Assembly (NCBI GenBank): GCA_963169105.1
Contig: OY720639.1
Coordinates: forward strand, 86,038,593-86,102,592
Length of the DNA stretch: 64,000 bases
Reading direction: 5' to 3'
DNA from: Ceriagrion tenellum
Taxonomy: Eukaryota > Arthropoda > Insecta > Odonata > Coenagrionidae
Shown here: one piece after another, positions 44,345 through 54,051 of the stretch
How the letters are laid out: each line of letters begins with the position of its first letter
Position numbering within the stretch: the first letter of the stretch is position 1
Made by a program: the position numbers and the translations under genes
Notes under the pieces: generated by a model
Seen by the model: only the letters and a program-made list of their open reading frames with translations
Database searches by the model: none
Told to the model about the DNA's origin: nothing

Positions 44345-45120
44345 AAGGTCTACATCTACATACTACCCTGCGAGCCGCCGCATGGGCGTGTGGCAGAGGG
44401 TGTTAGGACACCAGCCCGTGTAAAGATGTAAGGGATAAGGTTTTGGGAGTTGAAATGGTGACGTGTATTATGGGAGCGTATTTAGTGGAGCTCAGAATTT
44501 ATTGTGGTCGCTTATCGTGCGCGGAATGAACGATTTTTTGTACCTAACTGTTCGGCTGTGTATCTCTCTTATTTTATCGCTTCTGTACATCCTCACTGAC
44601 GCCTCAATACATCTAGAGATGTATTGAGGCGTCATGTTAATATTATCTATGTCGCTCTGAAACACCAGTTTTGAATTCCTCAAGCAACCTAAGCCTAGCG
44701 TGTTGCCTCTGAGTCTCTAAGGGCTCCCACCTTAATCCCTCTAAAAGTTGTGATACACTATATGTTCGATCATACCAGTTTGTAACGAAGCATGCAGCTT
44801 TTTGTTTTTTTTTGTTAAATCTTTATGACCAGGGTCCCAAATGCTCGCTGTATATTCGAGGTGTGGCCTAACCAGAGCGAAATTGCTTCTCTCCTTTACT
44901 TGTTCATCCGAGAATCTTCCTAATATACGCTTAGCAAAACGTAGTTTCTTTAATGCTGTGCTGCATATGTTTTGTGTGTGTGTGTTCCCCACTAAATATC
45001 AGATGTTAAGGTAATTCCAAGGTATGTAACTGTATTTGAAGATTTTATGTTTGCTCCACCCTCATTGTGGACGTGTTATACGGTGTTATATTTTACGCGG
45101 GCCTTGTATAATCGAGTTAA
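44345..45120 (-). pseudogene. CR1-like LINE, longest 3' fragment
   Basis: Minus-strand frames from about 45040: SSNTVTYLGITLTSDI, stop, WGTHTQNICSTALKKLRFAK, RILGRFSDEQVKERSNFAL, VRPHLEYTASIWDPGHKDL. Later pieces (44492-44683) read LVFQSDIDNINM, RSDKIREIHSRTVRYKKSF. The 3' end is CTACATCTACATACTACCCT with TGTGGCAGAGGGTGTTAGGA (plus-strand orientation). This is the region after the reverse-transcriptase core; several stops and frameshifts are present. Shorter copies lie at 36226, 40480, 46848 and 55605. Confidence 0.85.
44598..44633. repeat. Perfect 36-bp palindrome inside the LINE
   Basis: GACGCCTCAATACATCT and AGATGTATTGAGGCGTC are exact reverse complements around a 2-bp centre (AG). The related LINE copy at 55605-56035 has only the right arm (GATGAAGTGAGGCGTCATGA), so the left arm was gained in this copy. 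Confidence 0.9.
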
Positions 45121-45334
45121 TTCTTAACCTGTCCAGCGCAAGTTATCGTAATCCTTCCCAGAGGTATGCCTTTCTCTCTCTGCTCAGTTCAGTACAAAGA
45201 GCGTTCGTGGGAACCTAAGGGTGTCTGTTAGTCCCCTTGGGAATCGTGCTTTGTGAGGAGCTTCCTCTTGGCTTCTACACGCGGTTATAAGTCTCGTTTC
45301 CGCTGCTGCAAACAATTTTGATTTGCTGTATTAA
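45121..45334. other. No feature seen
   Basis: Spacer between the LINE remnant and a family A copy. Confidence 0.5.
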
Positions 45335-45894
45335 TTAAGGTAGTTTGAACGAATTATCATTTCACCCAAAAATCTATGAATTTAGTCTCATTTTAAAGAA
45401 AAATATCTCACCATTCCAGTGACACCAGAAATGCAACCCCTTTTCACATTATTTTCCGAGACATATGCCAAAAATCACCTGCCTATTTGTATGGGAACCG
45501 GTACGTGTATGCACCCCCGACAGACCTCGTTTAAAAAATGAGGAAATTCTAACTCCTAACCTTTCTTCTCAGCAAATTGACAGTGTTTGTATGCTATCTC
45601 TACTGTTTTTGAAAGTCAATCATATTGTCACCGCAGTAAATTCTTGGGTCTCACGAAAAACCTTCCGTTTTGAAGGAGTTTCAAACGTACTGCGCGAAAA
45701 AAATGAGTCAAGTGGAACACTCATTTAGACATTGTCATCTAATTACTTAAAATTTCTGTCACATAAAACTATATTATTGCACCATTAATGATACTAATTT
45801 AATTCACATGTCCTACAGCTGGTGAAATTAAAACGTATAATTCGAATATGGCCACTCTTATGACTGGGGAACCATCTCGCTCCAGCTATCTTTA
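45335..45894 (+). repeat. Family A MITE, full-length copy
   Basis: 560 bp from TTAAGGTAGTTTGAACGAAT to CTCGCTCCAGCTATCTTTA. Internal blocks as in the other copies (AATTTAGTCTCATTTTAAAG, ACCTTCCGTTTTGAAGGAG, AAATGAGTCAAGTGGAACAC, CTACAGCTGGTGAAATTAAA). Target appears to be TTAA on the left, TTTA on the right. Confidence 0.85.
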
Positions 45895-46293
45895 GTCTTT
45901 TGTTTTATTAATACGTCAACTAGTACACGTATAGTGCCAGGTGACCCGAGCTTCGCTCGGAAACAAGTTGTTTCTGTAAAAAATAAAACCATCATAAGTG
46001 CTGTATCACAAACAAAGAATTATAATCAGAGATAATAAATTCTATGAAGTTCACATTAAAACAACGTTATCCTTCGGACTGTGCCCGAGATTACCTGGTT
46101 AAGTCGAAATCCCATTTTTTTCGTAGGACGTGTAGGAAACAGCTGTATGAAAACTTTAAAGTGCATTACTTGGTGTTAACTTTCCAATTTGTGGTCAACA
46201 ACTCGTGTTGCTATATTCATTGCTGTTAAATTTGCTTTGTGTTTACTTCAATTGTCTGCTGCGTTTCCACCTTGGTTATCCATAAGCAGGGAT
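45895..46293. other. Unassigned, with a GACCCGAGCTTCGCTCGG motif
   Basis: At 45942-45960 GACCCGAGCTTCGCTCGG resembles the start of common arthropod interspersed repeats, as does GACCCGTGCAAATATTTCGC at 49359. The remainder is AT-rich and non-coding. Confidence 0.35.
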
Positions 46294-46545
46294 GTGATCC
46301 GGTACGAAACTATACGTAAAGTTTCGTACTGGGCTGGCACAGTTCTTTATAAATAATGTTTCGCACCGCTACGAAACTTCCCTCTTTCTAAAACGTTTCG
46401 TACCGGATCGGGACGGTACTTCATCAATAAAGTTTCGTACCGGTACGAAACTTTACTCTTTCTAAAACGTTTCGTAACGGCTCATCACTTGATACTTTCG
46501 ATAAGTTCGATATTTTCGGTTCGATAAGTTTCGATACTTTCGTAT
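46294..46545. repeat. GGTACGAAAC palindromic cluster, hAT-like MITE
   Basis: CAGGGATGTGATCC at 46290 begins a segment with repeated GTTTCGTACCGGTACGAAAC (perfect palindrome around 46432-46451) and partial copies (GGTACGAAACT, AAAGTTTCGTAC, ACGTTTCGTACCGG). It may end at GGCTCATCACTTG (46480), a poor inverted match to the start. A second palindrome group, TTCGATAAG / CTTATCGAA-like, follows to 46545. The layout copies that of the other hAT-type MITEs in the window. Confidence 0.65.
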
Positions 46546-46847
46546 CTGACCGTTAGTTCATCATTTCTTAACGGAGTTTTTATTCATCAGGGCTCCTGCA
46601 GTGGAGACTTGGGTTTTGAACGTTTCTCTTCCTATATATTCCCATAAGGCCCATGTTTAAGGTTTGACTTTTTACATTAACTTTTCTATATAAAATTAAT
46701 TTTCCCTATGATGAGACCTTTCCCAATCTTATTTTATCGTCCTAATTCAATATACCCCAGCACACCATCATGATATTTATTGCTGTTTTCGAGAAAAAAA
46801 TCCAAACAAACAGAAATAGCTCATTCAAAAGTCAATGATATTACCCT

Positions 46848-47080
46848 GCGAGCCACCGCCGAGGCGTGTGGCAGAGGATGTTTGGACACCGGCAGTGAAT
46901 GAGGAGGGAATAGGGAAATGGAGGGATCTGAGGATATTGGTGAATTGTTTGTTAGCGGGATTACTTGCTTTATTGTCTCGCTGTTTTTGTCATAATCGCT
47001 AATGGTGTTTCCGAGGAAGGAATTTTTGTCCCTATCAGTTCAACCGTGTATCATGCGTATTATGTCGCTTCTGTCAGTTC
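46848..47080 (-). repeat. CR1-like LINE, 3' end fragment
   Basis: Starts TTACCCTGCGAGCCACCGCC and GGCGTGTGGCAGAGGATGTT, then, after a variable segment, AGGAATTTTTGTCCCTATCA and CGTATTATGTCGCTTCTGTC. These are the 3' UTR blocks of the 44345-45120 LINE, more diverged. No coding part kept. Confidence 0.6.
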
Positions 47081-48384
47081 CAGAGCCTACAGCAACGTAT
47101 CTCAGGGTTGGTTTAACTTCGAAATTCTTCAATTCGTTGCATTATGGCAGCTCAAAATTGTAGTGAATATATTGGTGACTTGGTAACATATAATATTGGT
47201 AACACCCTCCGCCACCTCTCTTGTTGCCTTGCAATCAATCGTTCGTAGGCCCTGGGCTTTTTATCTGATAAATGAAAAATAATTCTTAAATTACGTCATA
47301 ATTCCGTCATTGTCGACACTGGAAATGTCCGATACATTCCTGAATAAAGACCCCATGAAATAAAAAAATGCGGCCCCGAAGTTTTTATTTACTGCCAATG
47401 TTTGTTTAGTTGAGTATCAAAGGAAGTGTTTCTGCTCAGTTTGCAGTTCATTATGCGGCGATCTGTATATTCGCCGACTGCTGACTATGTTTGCATTCAT
47501 TTTCTTTTGACAGCTTCCGAAGAAACGCGTGGCACTCACCCCGTTGCATGCAACTTCCGGTGGGATTTTTATCTCGCATCGGAAATCGTAACCCAGTTAC
47601 CGCTTGCTACTGCTGCTGTGTTGAATCAAAAAAAAACTCTTCGTTGTCTTCAATTTATTATACACCCAGTAAATAGGCGATTATTTTATTTATTCTGGTG
47701 TTCGAGATTATTTTTCTACTTTCCTTGCTTTCAACTTTACGCGCACTTATTTCTGGTGGCATTCTTTCGTTATTGTCACGCGATTACGTACTCCCCAATC
47801 TTCTCTTTGTGTGTGCGCCGTTTGCAATTTGATTAGCGAGAACTGTAAAGCGGGGATTTTTTATTTTGCCTCAGATGGCTCGATTATTTTCCCGAATTCC
47901 CAGCCAAAAATCCGTTTTAAGCTTCCACCTTAACAATCTCGCGCCGCGTGACTATTTCCGAAACAAATTGGATCTCTTAAATGAAGTTTAACCTGTTTTC
48001 ATTAAGATTGTAAGGGCAATCGGTCGTGGACATCCACGCGAATTCATTTTTCAAACCCGTCCGTAACCGTATTTCAAGCCCGTCAATGCGTAGTAAATGC
48101 CTCAGTTGTGGTGCAAATTTACCCAGCGCGCTCTTAGAATACATGACTGCTTCTGCTCCAACCTCATTTTGCTTGTGGTAATAATAATGGAATTTCCAAA
48201 GATCGACTGACTCTTCTATTGCAGAGACTGTGAGCGCTTTAAATTTGCTCTAGTGTGCTGTTCACTATACAAATAACAGCTCCTTTTCTTTTCATTCTTT
48301 TTGGATCCAACGCGCACTTAAAAACTAATTGCTAGATCTGTTTGGGTGCGCTGGCGCGTCTTTGAGCGGAAAAGCTATGCTGTC
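47081..48384. other. No gene recognised
   Basis: A 136-residue plus frame (47426-47836), hydrophobic and Cys/Phe/Tyr-rich, has no recognisable domain. A 30-bp stretch at 47290-47400 (GTCGACACTGGAA, AAAAATGCGGCC) may be a trace of repeat D. Confidence 0.4.
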
Positions 48385-48582
48385 CAATAACCTTGCACTT
48401 GGTTAATTCCACATTAATTTATTAAAACCGACCCGGGTTTCAGCAACTGAGTGCCATTTTTAAGGTACAACTGACTTGAGTGGCTGAGTATATATAGGTG
48501 TACAGTAAAGGTGGAGGGGAGGGAGGAAAAGAGGGGCCACAAAGTAACGCCTTCAACAGTTTCGTTTGTTCAATAACCTTGC
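48385..48582 (-). mobile_element. Short Penelope-type insertion with 12-bp duplication
   Basis: CAATAACCTTGC occurs directly at 48385-48396 and 48571-48582. The 174 bp between contain, on the minus strand, GTACCTTAAAAATGGCACTC then AGTTGCTGAAACCCGGGTCG and TTTTAATAAATTAATGTGG. The order stem-loop, GAAAC, CGG, then A/T-rich tail matches the hammerhead-like elements, although the CTGANGA part is degenerate (CTTAAAA). No coding sequence. Confidence 0.6.
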
Positions 48583-49352
48583 GCAGATTTTTGCACATTG
48601 CTACATATTTCAATTGATTAAAAGCAAAGCCATGTCCCTCTTAGGTCTCCTTTACCGCTTCACGGAAATCCTTAACCCCCAAGCCCTACAATCATACTTT
48701 AGAGCATTTGTTCTTCCTCTCACAGCATATTGCTCACCCATATGGTCAATCGCTGCTCCAACTAATCTCACCACTCTTAACAGCGTAACTAGTTTCTTTG
48801 CCAAAATAGTAAAATACAGAGTTTCCCACTTACGCAACATGCCTACTGATTCGATCCTATCTTCTCTATCCATCCCCAATCCCTGCAATCAAAGAATCAA
48901 AACCGATTTAAAATTTATTTACAACATTCTGAACTCAAATATTGATTGTCCTGAATTGCTTTCCTCCATTAATTTCCGAGTTCCTTGTCGATCCACACGT
49001 ACGCACTCATTACTCCATATGCCTATCCCTAGACTATCCCTTACCAAGCGTTCCGTTCACTACCGTCTCTCCTCACTTCTCAATTCTCTGCCTGATAACA
49101 TTGATCCTTTTTGCTCTCTTCCAACTCCTTCATCAATCTTGCCATGTCCCATTTCTCGGGAAATAACTAAACCACTCCCTCTTTCCTCCCTTTCCACCTA
49201 TGCTTTATTGGTTTGTTTGCATATTTTTATCATGTACTCTTTGTTTTGTTTGATTGTCTACGTCTATATTACGTGTTTATTGTTACTGCGACACTTTAAA
49301 CTGGCAGAAATGCTGTATGTGAGCAGTTACTTAAATAAATAAAATATAATAA
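48571..49352 (+). pseudogene. 5'-truncated LINE, C-terminal open frame (258 residues)
   Basis: The frame 48566-49342 is the longest plus-strand one in the window. It opens with chance codons and then reads LIKSKAMSLLGLLYRFTE, NPQALQSYFRAFVLPLTAYC, SPIWSIAAPTNLTTLNSV, IYNILNSNIDCPELLSSINF, VPCRSTRTHSLL. These are the features that follow the reverse-transcriptase catalytic core in Jockey-type LINEs (L-x-Y-C-S-P-x-W, then L-x-I-L-N). It ends SYLNK, stop, and an A/T-rich tail (AAATAAATAAAATATAATAA). No stop interrupts it, suggesting a fairly recent insertion. The catalytic YADD and endonuclease are missing. Confidence 0.85.
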
Positions 49353-50069
49353 ACTAGCCGACCCGTGCAAATATTTCGCACATTATGCAACTTCTTCCTG
49401 TTTCTTCCTTCTTCCTTCCTGTTCTTCTACCTGTTTCTTCCCATGGACAATTATATGTTATTTATGTTTGTGTTAAAGATACATAACGTAAACGTAAACG
49501 GTCACACTCTTTGCATGTAGAATGTAAACAATCTAACTAAACGATGTGTGAATAGATGGCGCCTCCTAGTCTTTTAAGCACGTAACCATAACCAACATAT
49601 TAGTTGATTATATTGTCAACAGATGTCACTGTATCATTTTTTTTAACAAAAACAAATTTAAAAATTTTTAGCAAAAACTTTAATTTTAAATCCTTTGTCT
49701 ATTTTTCGTCAATAGCGGGGAACATAAGCTTTAAAACGATGTTTGAATAATGAATTTTGATGAAGAATTACGGGAGTTATGGCGTTGCGACATAAAAACA
49801 CCTTTGAGAAATAATATATATGATACGAATAAGTTATAATAAATAAATCATAAACAGTAAATCGATAGTTGAAAAATGAGTCTTAATAAACGAAACACAA
49901 TTAGGAAAAGTTACGTACAATATAAACTGTAATCAATATTAAAAGTATGTTGAAAAATAAATAAATTAAATCAATTTATTTATTTAAATTTATCTCGAGA
50001 GGTGGTGAACTTCATCTCGTGAAAGATTGAAATCCGTATGTACATTATATTTTTAAGTAATCATTGGAA
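49353..50069. other. Unassigned, possible interspersed repeat at the left
   Basis: Begins CTAGCCGACCCGTGCAAATA directly after the LINE tail. A C/T-rich run follows (49387-49442). The rest is very AT-rich without frames. Confidence 0.4.
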
Positions 50070-50606
50070 TTAGCTTTTTTGGGTGGATCTGTCCTCTGCC
50101 AGGTTTTTATCTGAACTACTCCCTCCACTCCGCTCTCTCCTCTGCTGCCGCCCTCAGCTCTTTGTAAATTTTTTCTGTCAATCCGTCGACATATTATGTC
50201 CTCGTCTTCCTCTCCCTCTCTTGCCCTCGATCTTTCCTTCCAATATTCTTTTCATCAGGAAGTCATTCCTCTGGGTGTGTCCCATCCAGCTCGCCTTCCT
50301 CCCCCTTATTCTTCTCCAAATGTCCCTTTTCTTCTTTATCCTTGCCAGCACTTCCTCGTTTCTCATTTTATCTCTCCATTTTATCCAAACCGTTCTTCTC
50401 CTTCGCCACATTTCAGATCCATCTAAATATGTTCCCTCTTTCCTCGTGACTATCCATGTTTCTGCTCCACAGAGCGCTACACTCCAAATAAAACATGTAG
50501 CAAATCTTTTTCTTAAGTCTATACGGATCGATTTTTCGGATAGTAATTGCTTGACTGAAGCCTGTCTTTTCCCTAGATATTCTACTTTTTTCTCCGTACA
50601 ACTTCT
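50070..50606 (-). pseudogene. LINE C-terminal fragment (family related to B and C)
   Basis: Minus strand 50606-50178: EYLGKRQASVKQLLSEK, FIWSVALCGAETWIVTRKEG, TYLDGSEMWRRRRTVWIKW, RDKMRNEEVLARIKKKRDIW, RKASWMGHTQRNDFLMKRIL, EGKIEGKRGRGRRGHNMSTD, stop. The W-S-x-A-L-x-G-x-E-T-W and G-R-G-R motifs mark the post-RT tail of an APE-type LINE. The next LINE (50607-53166) begins immediately upstream on the same strand, so it either inserted into this one or landed beside a truncated copy. Confidence 0.8.
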
Positions 50607-50689
50607 ACATACATACATACCCATCACGCCGTTCCCTTCCTGGGTAGGCACAGTCAAAATGTTTCACTCATTAATACATAATTGTATAC

Positions 50690-51531
50690 CTAACTCTGCT
50701 TCAATAATTTCCTCCATACTGACCTATCCTTGTAAACCTCCTTAGCCTCATTTACCCCCATACACTGTTTCATACACGCCCTCCTGTTTTTAAGACTCCT
50801 AATATTCCTCCTCCTGAGATATTCCTCAACTACATTCAACCACAACTTTCTCGGCCTACCTCTACCTCTCACACCATTCATTCTACTCTCATATATCTGT
50901 TTTGTTATTCGACTCTCATCCATTCTCTCAGCATGGCCAAACCAACGAAGCACACTCCTTTCATACACGTCCATCACTGGAGCATTTAACCCACATTCAT
51001 TCATGACCCACTCATTCCTGACCCTATCCATCCTACTTTTGCTGCAAATACTCCTCAGATAACTCATATCCACGATGTTTAGTCTACTCTTATGTCTATC
51101 CTGACATATCCATGTTTCACTACCATATAGCAAAGTGGGAAGAAGTACACTTTTGTACACGGCAATTTTCGCTTCCTTAGACAAGCACTCATTCCTTGAT
51201 ATGCTCCACACGCTACCTACCACTTTCCTTCCAGCATTCGCACGTCTCTTTATCTCCTGATCTATTCTTCCATCTTTCGCATACATCTTACCTAAGTACA
51301 CAAAATCATCCACCTGTTCAATTACTTCACCATTCGCCCTCATCATAAAGTTATTTTCCCCATTCTCCTTATCAAAAACTACTACTTTAGTCTTGCACGC
51401 ATTTACCTTTAATTCCATCCCCTCCGTTGATTCTCAAAACATATCTTGGAGCTTCTGTAATCCCTGTTGACTGTCTGAGATCAAAACAGCGTCATCCGCA
51501 TATAGAAAAACTCGCACGTTTACATTTCCAA
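50690..51531 (-). pseudogene. LINE RT block C and C-terminal region
   Basis: In the shifted frame the catalytic block C (Y-A-D-D-A) is encoded at 51491-51502 and followed by LISDSQQGLQKLQDMF and a TGA (51434-51436). The longest downstream frame, 51418-50690 (242 residues), has MELKVNACKTKVVVF, DFVYLGKMYAKDGRIDQEIK, RRANAGRKVVGSVW, YKSVLLPTLLYGSETW, LRWFGHAERMDESRITKQIY, GVRGRGRPRKLWLNVVEEYL, DRSVWRKLLKQS and a stop. Most of it is intact, pointing to a relatively young insertion. Confidence 0.9.
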
Positions 51532-52545
51532 TCAAACACCGTCCTTTTCACTGCATGCGTCTCTAACACATTTATCCATAAATACATTAAACTGCCATGG
51601 AGACATTACGCATCCTTGCTTTACACCCCTATTTATTACAAACCAATCACTCGGAACCCTGTTAACTCTTACACTTGCCTTAATTTTGTCATACATCGCC
51701 ATCATAACATTTAATAACTGCTCATTCACCCCATAGTCTCTCAAAACCTTCCACAACTTCTTTCTGTTTACTCTGTCCAATGCCTTCTCTAAATCGACAA
51801 ACGCGCAGTACACTTTCTTTCGGACACCCATACATTTTTCTATCACTTGCTGAAGTGCAAAAAGCTGGTCACTACATCCTTTTCCAGGCATAAACCCACA
51901 CTGCACACCCCATATTCTGTCGGAAGTAATATTCCTTACTCTTTCGATGAATATTTTACTGAACACTTTTCCCGGGATACTCAATAAACTAATGGCCCGA
52001 TAATTATTACATTCTGTCTTTCCTCCCTTCCCTTTGTACAACGAAACGATGATAGCATTCTTCCAATCCGCTGGAACAGCAGAAACCTGTAAGCATAAAT
52101 TATATAGTTCACGCAGCCTACGAATTAGTAATTTACGCCCACACTTCAACATTTCACTGGATATCCCATCTATGTCTGCAGCCTTCCCATTTTTCAATAT
52201 TCTCACAGCCGATGTGACCTCCTCCTCGCTGATATCCTTTTCCTTCATCACATTCTCACATACCACTTCACAAGGCTTATCCTCAACGCCTGCAATATTA
52301 TTATACAATTCTTCAAAATACTCCCTCCAGCATTCCCTGATATTGCTCTCGTCCCACATGATCTCTCCAATTTTGTTCTTTACCGCATTCATTCCCCTAC
52401 CATCACCAATCTTATACCTTTTTACCCACTTCCAAAACAGATTTTTATTACCTTCAAAATCACTCTGCATTTTGTTAGCTTCATCCGCATTTCTGTAAAT
52501 CTCACATGCCTTAGTACGCTCTTCCTCAGATTTGGCAGCAATCAT
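51532..52545 (-). pseudogene. LINE reverse transcriptase, N-terminal two thirds (337 residues)
   Basis: Copies the LINE RNA into DNA at the target. Visible motifs: WKNAIIVSLYKGKGGKTECN and NYRAISLLSIPGKVFSKI (RT blocks 1-2), QCGFMPGKGCSDQLFALQQV, CAFVDLEKALDRVNRKKLW (block A, catalytic Asp in F-V-D), SDWFVINRGVKQGCVMSPWQ then FNVFMD (block B). The start at residue 1 is artificial: the frame should continue from the linker upstream, but an 8-A run carries a one-base slip. The frame ends just before block C. In the A block, ALD replaces the usual A-Y/F-D. Confidence 0.9.
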
Positions 52546-53166
52546 ATCCTTGTACGCCTTTTTTTTCTGACTGCAATTTTCACTTCTTCATTCCACCAAC
52601 CATAATCTTTCGTTCTTCCTACCACTCCTTTTCCACATACACCTTCAGCACATTCCACAATCACTCCTTTTAAACACTCCCACGAATCATTTACGTTCTC
52701 GTTTCTGATATACTCGTCCCATTCTCTCTGCTTCAACGATAGAGCATCCTCAAGCATGCTACCATACCGCATTCTTACCTCGCTGTCTAGCAACCTTTCC
52801 ACTTTTACTCACAACTGCTTACGCGCAACATTCTTCCTTGGTACCCACTTTCTGCCCAGATTCACTTTGGAGAGTACCAAATAGTGGTCTGCACACTCCA
52901 ATTCACATTCCACATTCAGCACTCCTCATCACTCGCGTGTCCCAGACTAACTCCCTCAATCTCTCTTCATACACAATAAAATCAATCATGCTTTTAATAT
53001 TACCCCTTGTCCAAGTATACATATGTATTCTCTTATGTTTAAACCATGTATTCGAAACAAACAATCCTTTTTCCAAGCGCACACTCACCAAGTTTTCACC
53101 ATTTTCATTCCCTCGGATCCATGTGATAACACTTCCGAGGGATCTAAACCATAATAACTTAGACAT
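52542..53166 (-). pseudogene. LINE endonuclease end and linker
   Basis: 53166-52903 carries NENGENLVSV, LEKGLFVSNTWFKHKR, IHMYTWTRGN, MIDFIVYEERLRELVWDTRV, MRSAECG, the distal part of the exonuclease-endonuclease-phosphatase fold (the T-W-x-R and S-x-x-D-F/Y elements of these endonucleases). A frame change follows, then 52802-52542 with RYGSMLEDALSLKQREWDEY, WECLKGVIVECAE, YGWWNEEVKIAVRKK. The catalytic residues of the N-terminal half are absent. The two pieces are out of frame with one another and with the RT. Confidence 0.8.
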
Positions 53167-53780
53167 TGAGATGTTCCTGTTGCTATCACTACATATCTCC
53201 CTACCGTCGCAAGTTTATTCTGCTAGCGCTCAAGCTAAATCAGGAAAACTATGGAGAAAATGCGTTTCATTCAGCTTACCGCATGTAACGTCACAAATGC
53301 CATTGGGACACTTTCTGCGCTATACAAATTAAAACGGTGTGGCGCAGATAAGTGATTGAAAAGCACCTGAGAACTTTAATAATCGTATACATGATTGTTG
53401 ATACTGTTTAATTTTCAGCGAAGGTGTCAAACATTGATATTTTTCAAGTTTGTCGTTAATATACGTTGTAAAGCTTAGATTTTTGAGCCGGCTGTTTGAG
53501 TGACTTCGTCAACTATTTGGAAAAAAAAACTCGGCCGTGACTATTTTGTACCTGCGCTGTACTGTATGGACAGATCACCGAACATTTCGCCTGCGCACCC
53601 CGTCGACGTCGTTCGTGTGTGCTGACATTCGCACCGATTTGTTCCGCGATGATCATTTAGCACCTAGGCCGTTTTCGAACTTGCCGAACCGAGAGTTCAT
53701 TGCCATTCGAGTTATCTCCCCAGGCAGGCCGAGTGGAATCACTTTCGGTTCCGTACATGCGTGGGCACTTCCATGATTAG
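53167..53780. other. No gene recognised
   Basis: Upstream of the LINE truncation point. A 79-residue frame (53537-53776) shows no known domain. Confidence 0.45.
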
Positions 53781-54047
53781 CCCTCAACTGCAATCGTCGG
53801 GTCTTTTTTGACCCAACGTAAATTATTTTGGTGTAGTGGTATAACGGCCGCTCGCAGCAACCTTGGCTACAATGTAATCCTAGGGGAGGGGGGATTAAGC
53901 CAGTTGAACTTGAGACAGTTCTTGTGACCTTTGTTGTTTACAAGCAATTCGAAAAATCGGGTCCGAAAAATCGGGTCCGAAAAATCGGGTCAAAAAAGAC
54001 TCGAGGATAGTGTGTACGTGGCCGAGAACTACGATAGTAGTTGAGGG
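53781..54047. mobile_element. MITE with CCCTCAACT ends and an internal tandem triplet
   Basis: 267 bp beginning CCCTCAACTGCAATCGTCGG, and on the opposite strand CCCTCAACTACTATCGTAGT. GGGTCTTTTTTGACCC near the left and GGGTCAAAAAAGACTC near the right are further inverted parts. Flanks TTAG and TCAA could be damaged TTAA, which with the CCCT start would suit a piggyBac-like element. Inside, GAAAAATCGGGTCC is repeated three times in tandem (53951-53992). A stretch at 53826-53840 (TGGTGTAGTGGTATAAC) looks like a tRNA A box. Confidence 0.7.
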
Positions 54048-54051
54048 TCAA

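Larger units (their letters stand above)
50607..53166 (-). mobile_element. APE-type LINE, 5'-truncated, nearly intact RT region
   Basis: About 2.55 kb in minus orientation from endonuclease remnant (53166) through reverse transcriptase (52545-51420) and C-terminal region (to 50690) to a (TATG)n-like tail at 50607-50621. The order endonuclease, RT, tail is that of APE-class non-LTR elements. I cannot assign the clade securely. Lesions: loss of the 5' part of the endonuclease, a one-base slip in an 8-A run (52559-52566), one frame change near 51545 and one TGA at 51434-51436. Confidence 0.9.

Noticed and set aside
50083..50745. 220-residue plus-strand frame
   Set aside because: Antisense shadow of LINE C-terminal sequences on the minus strand.
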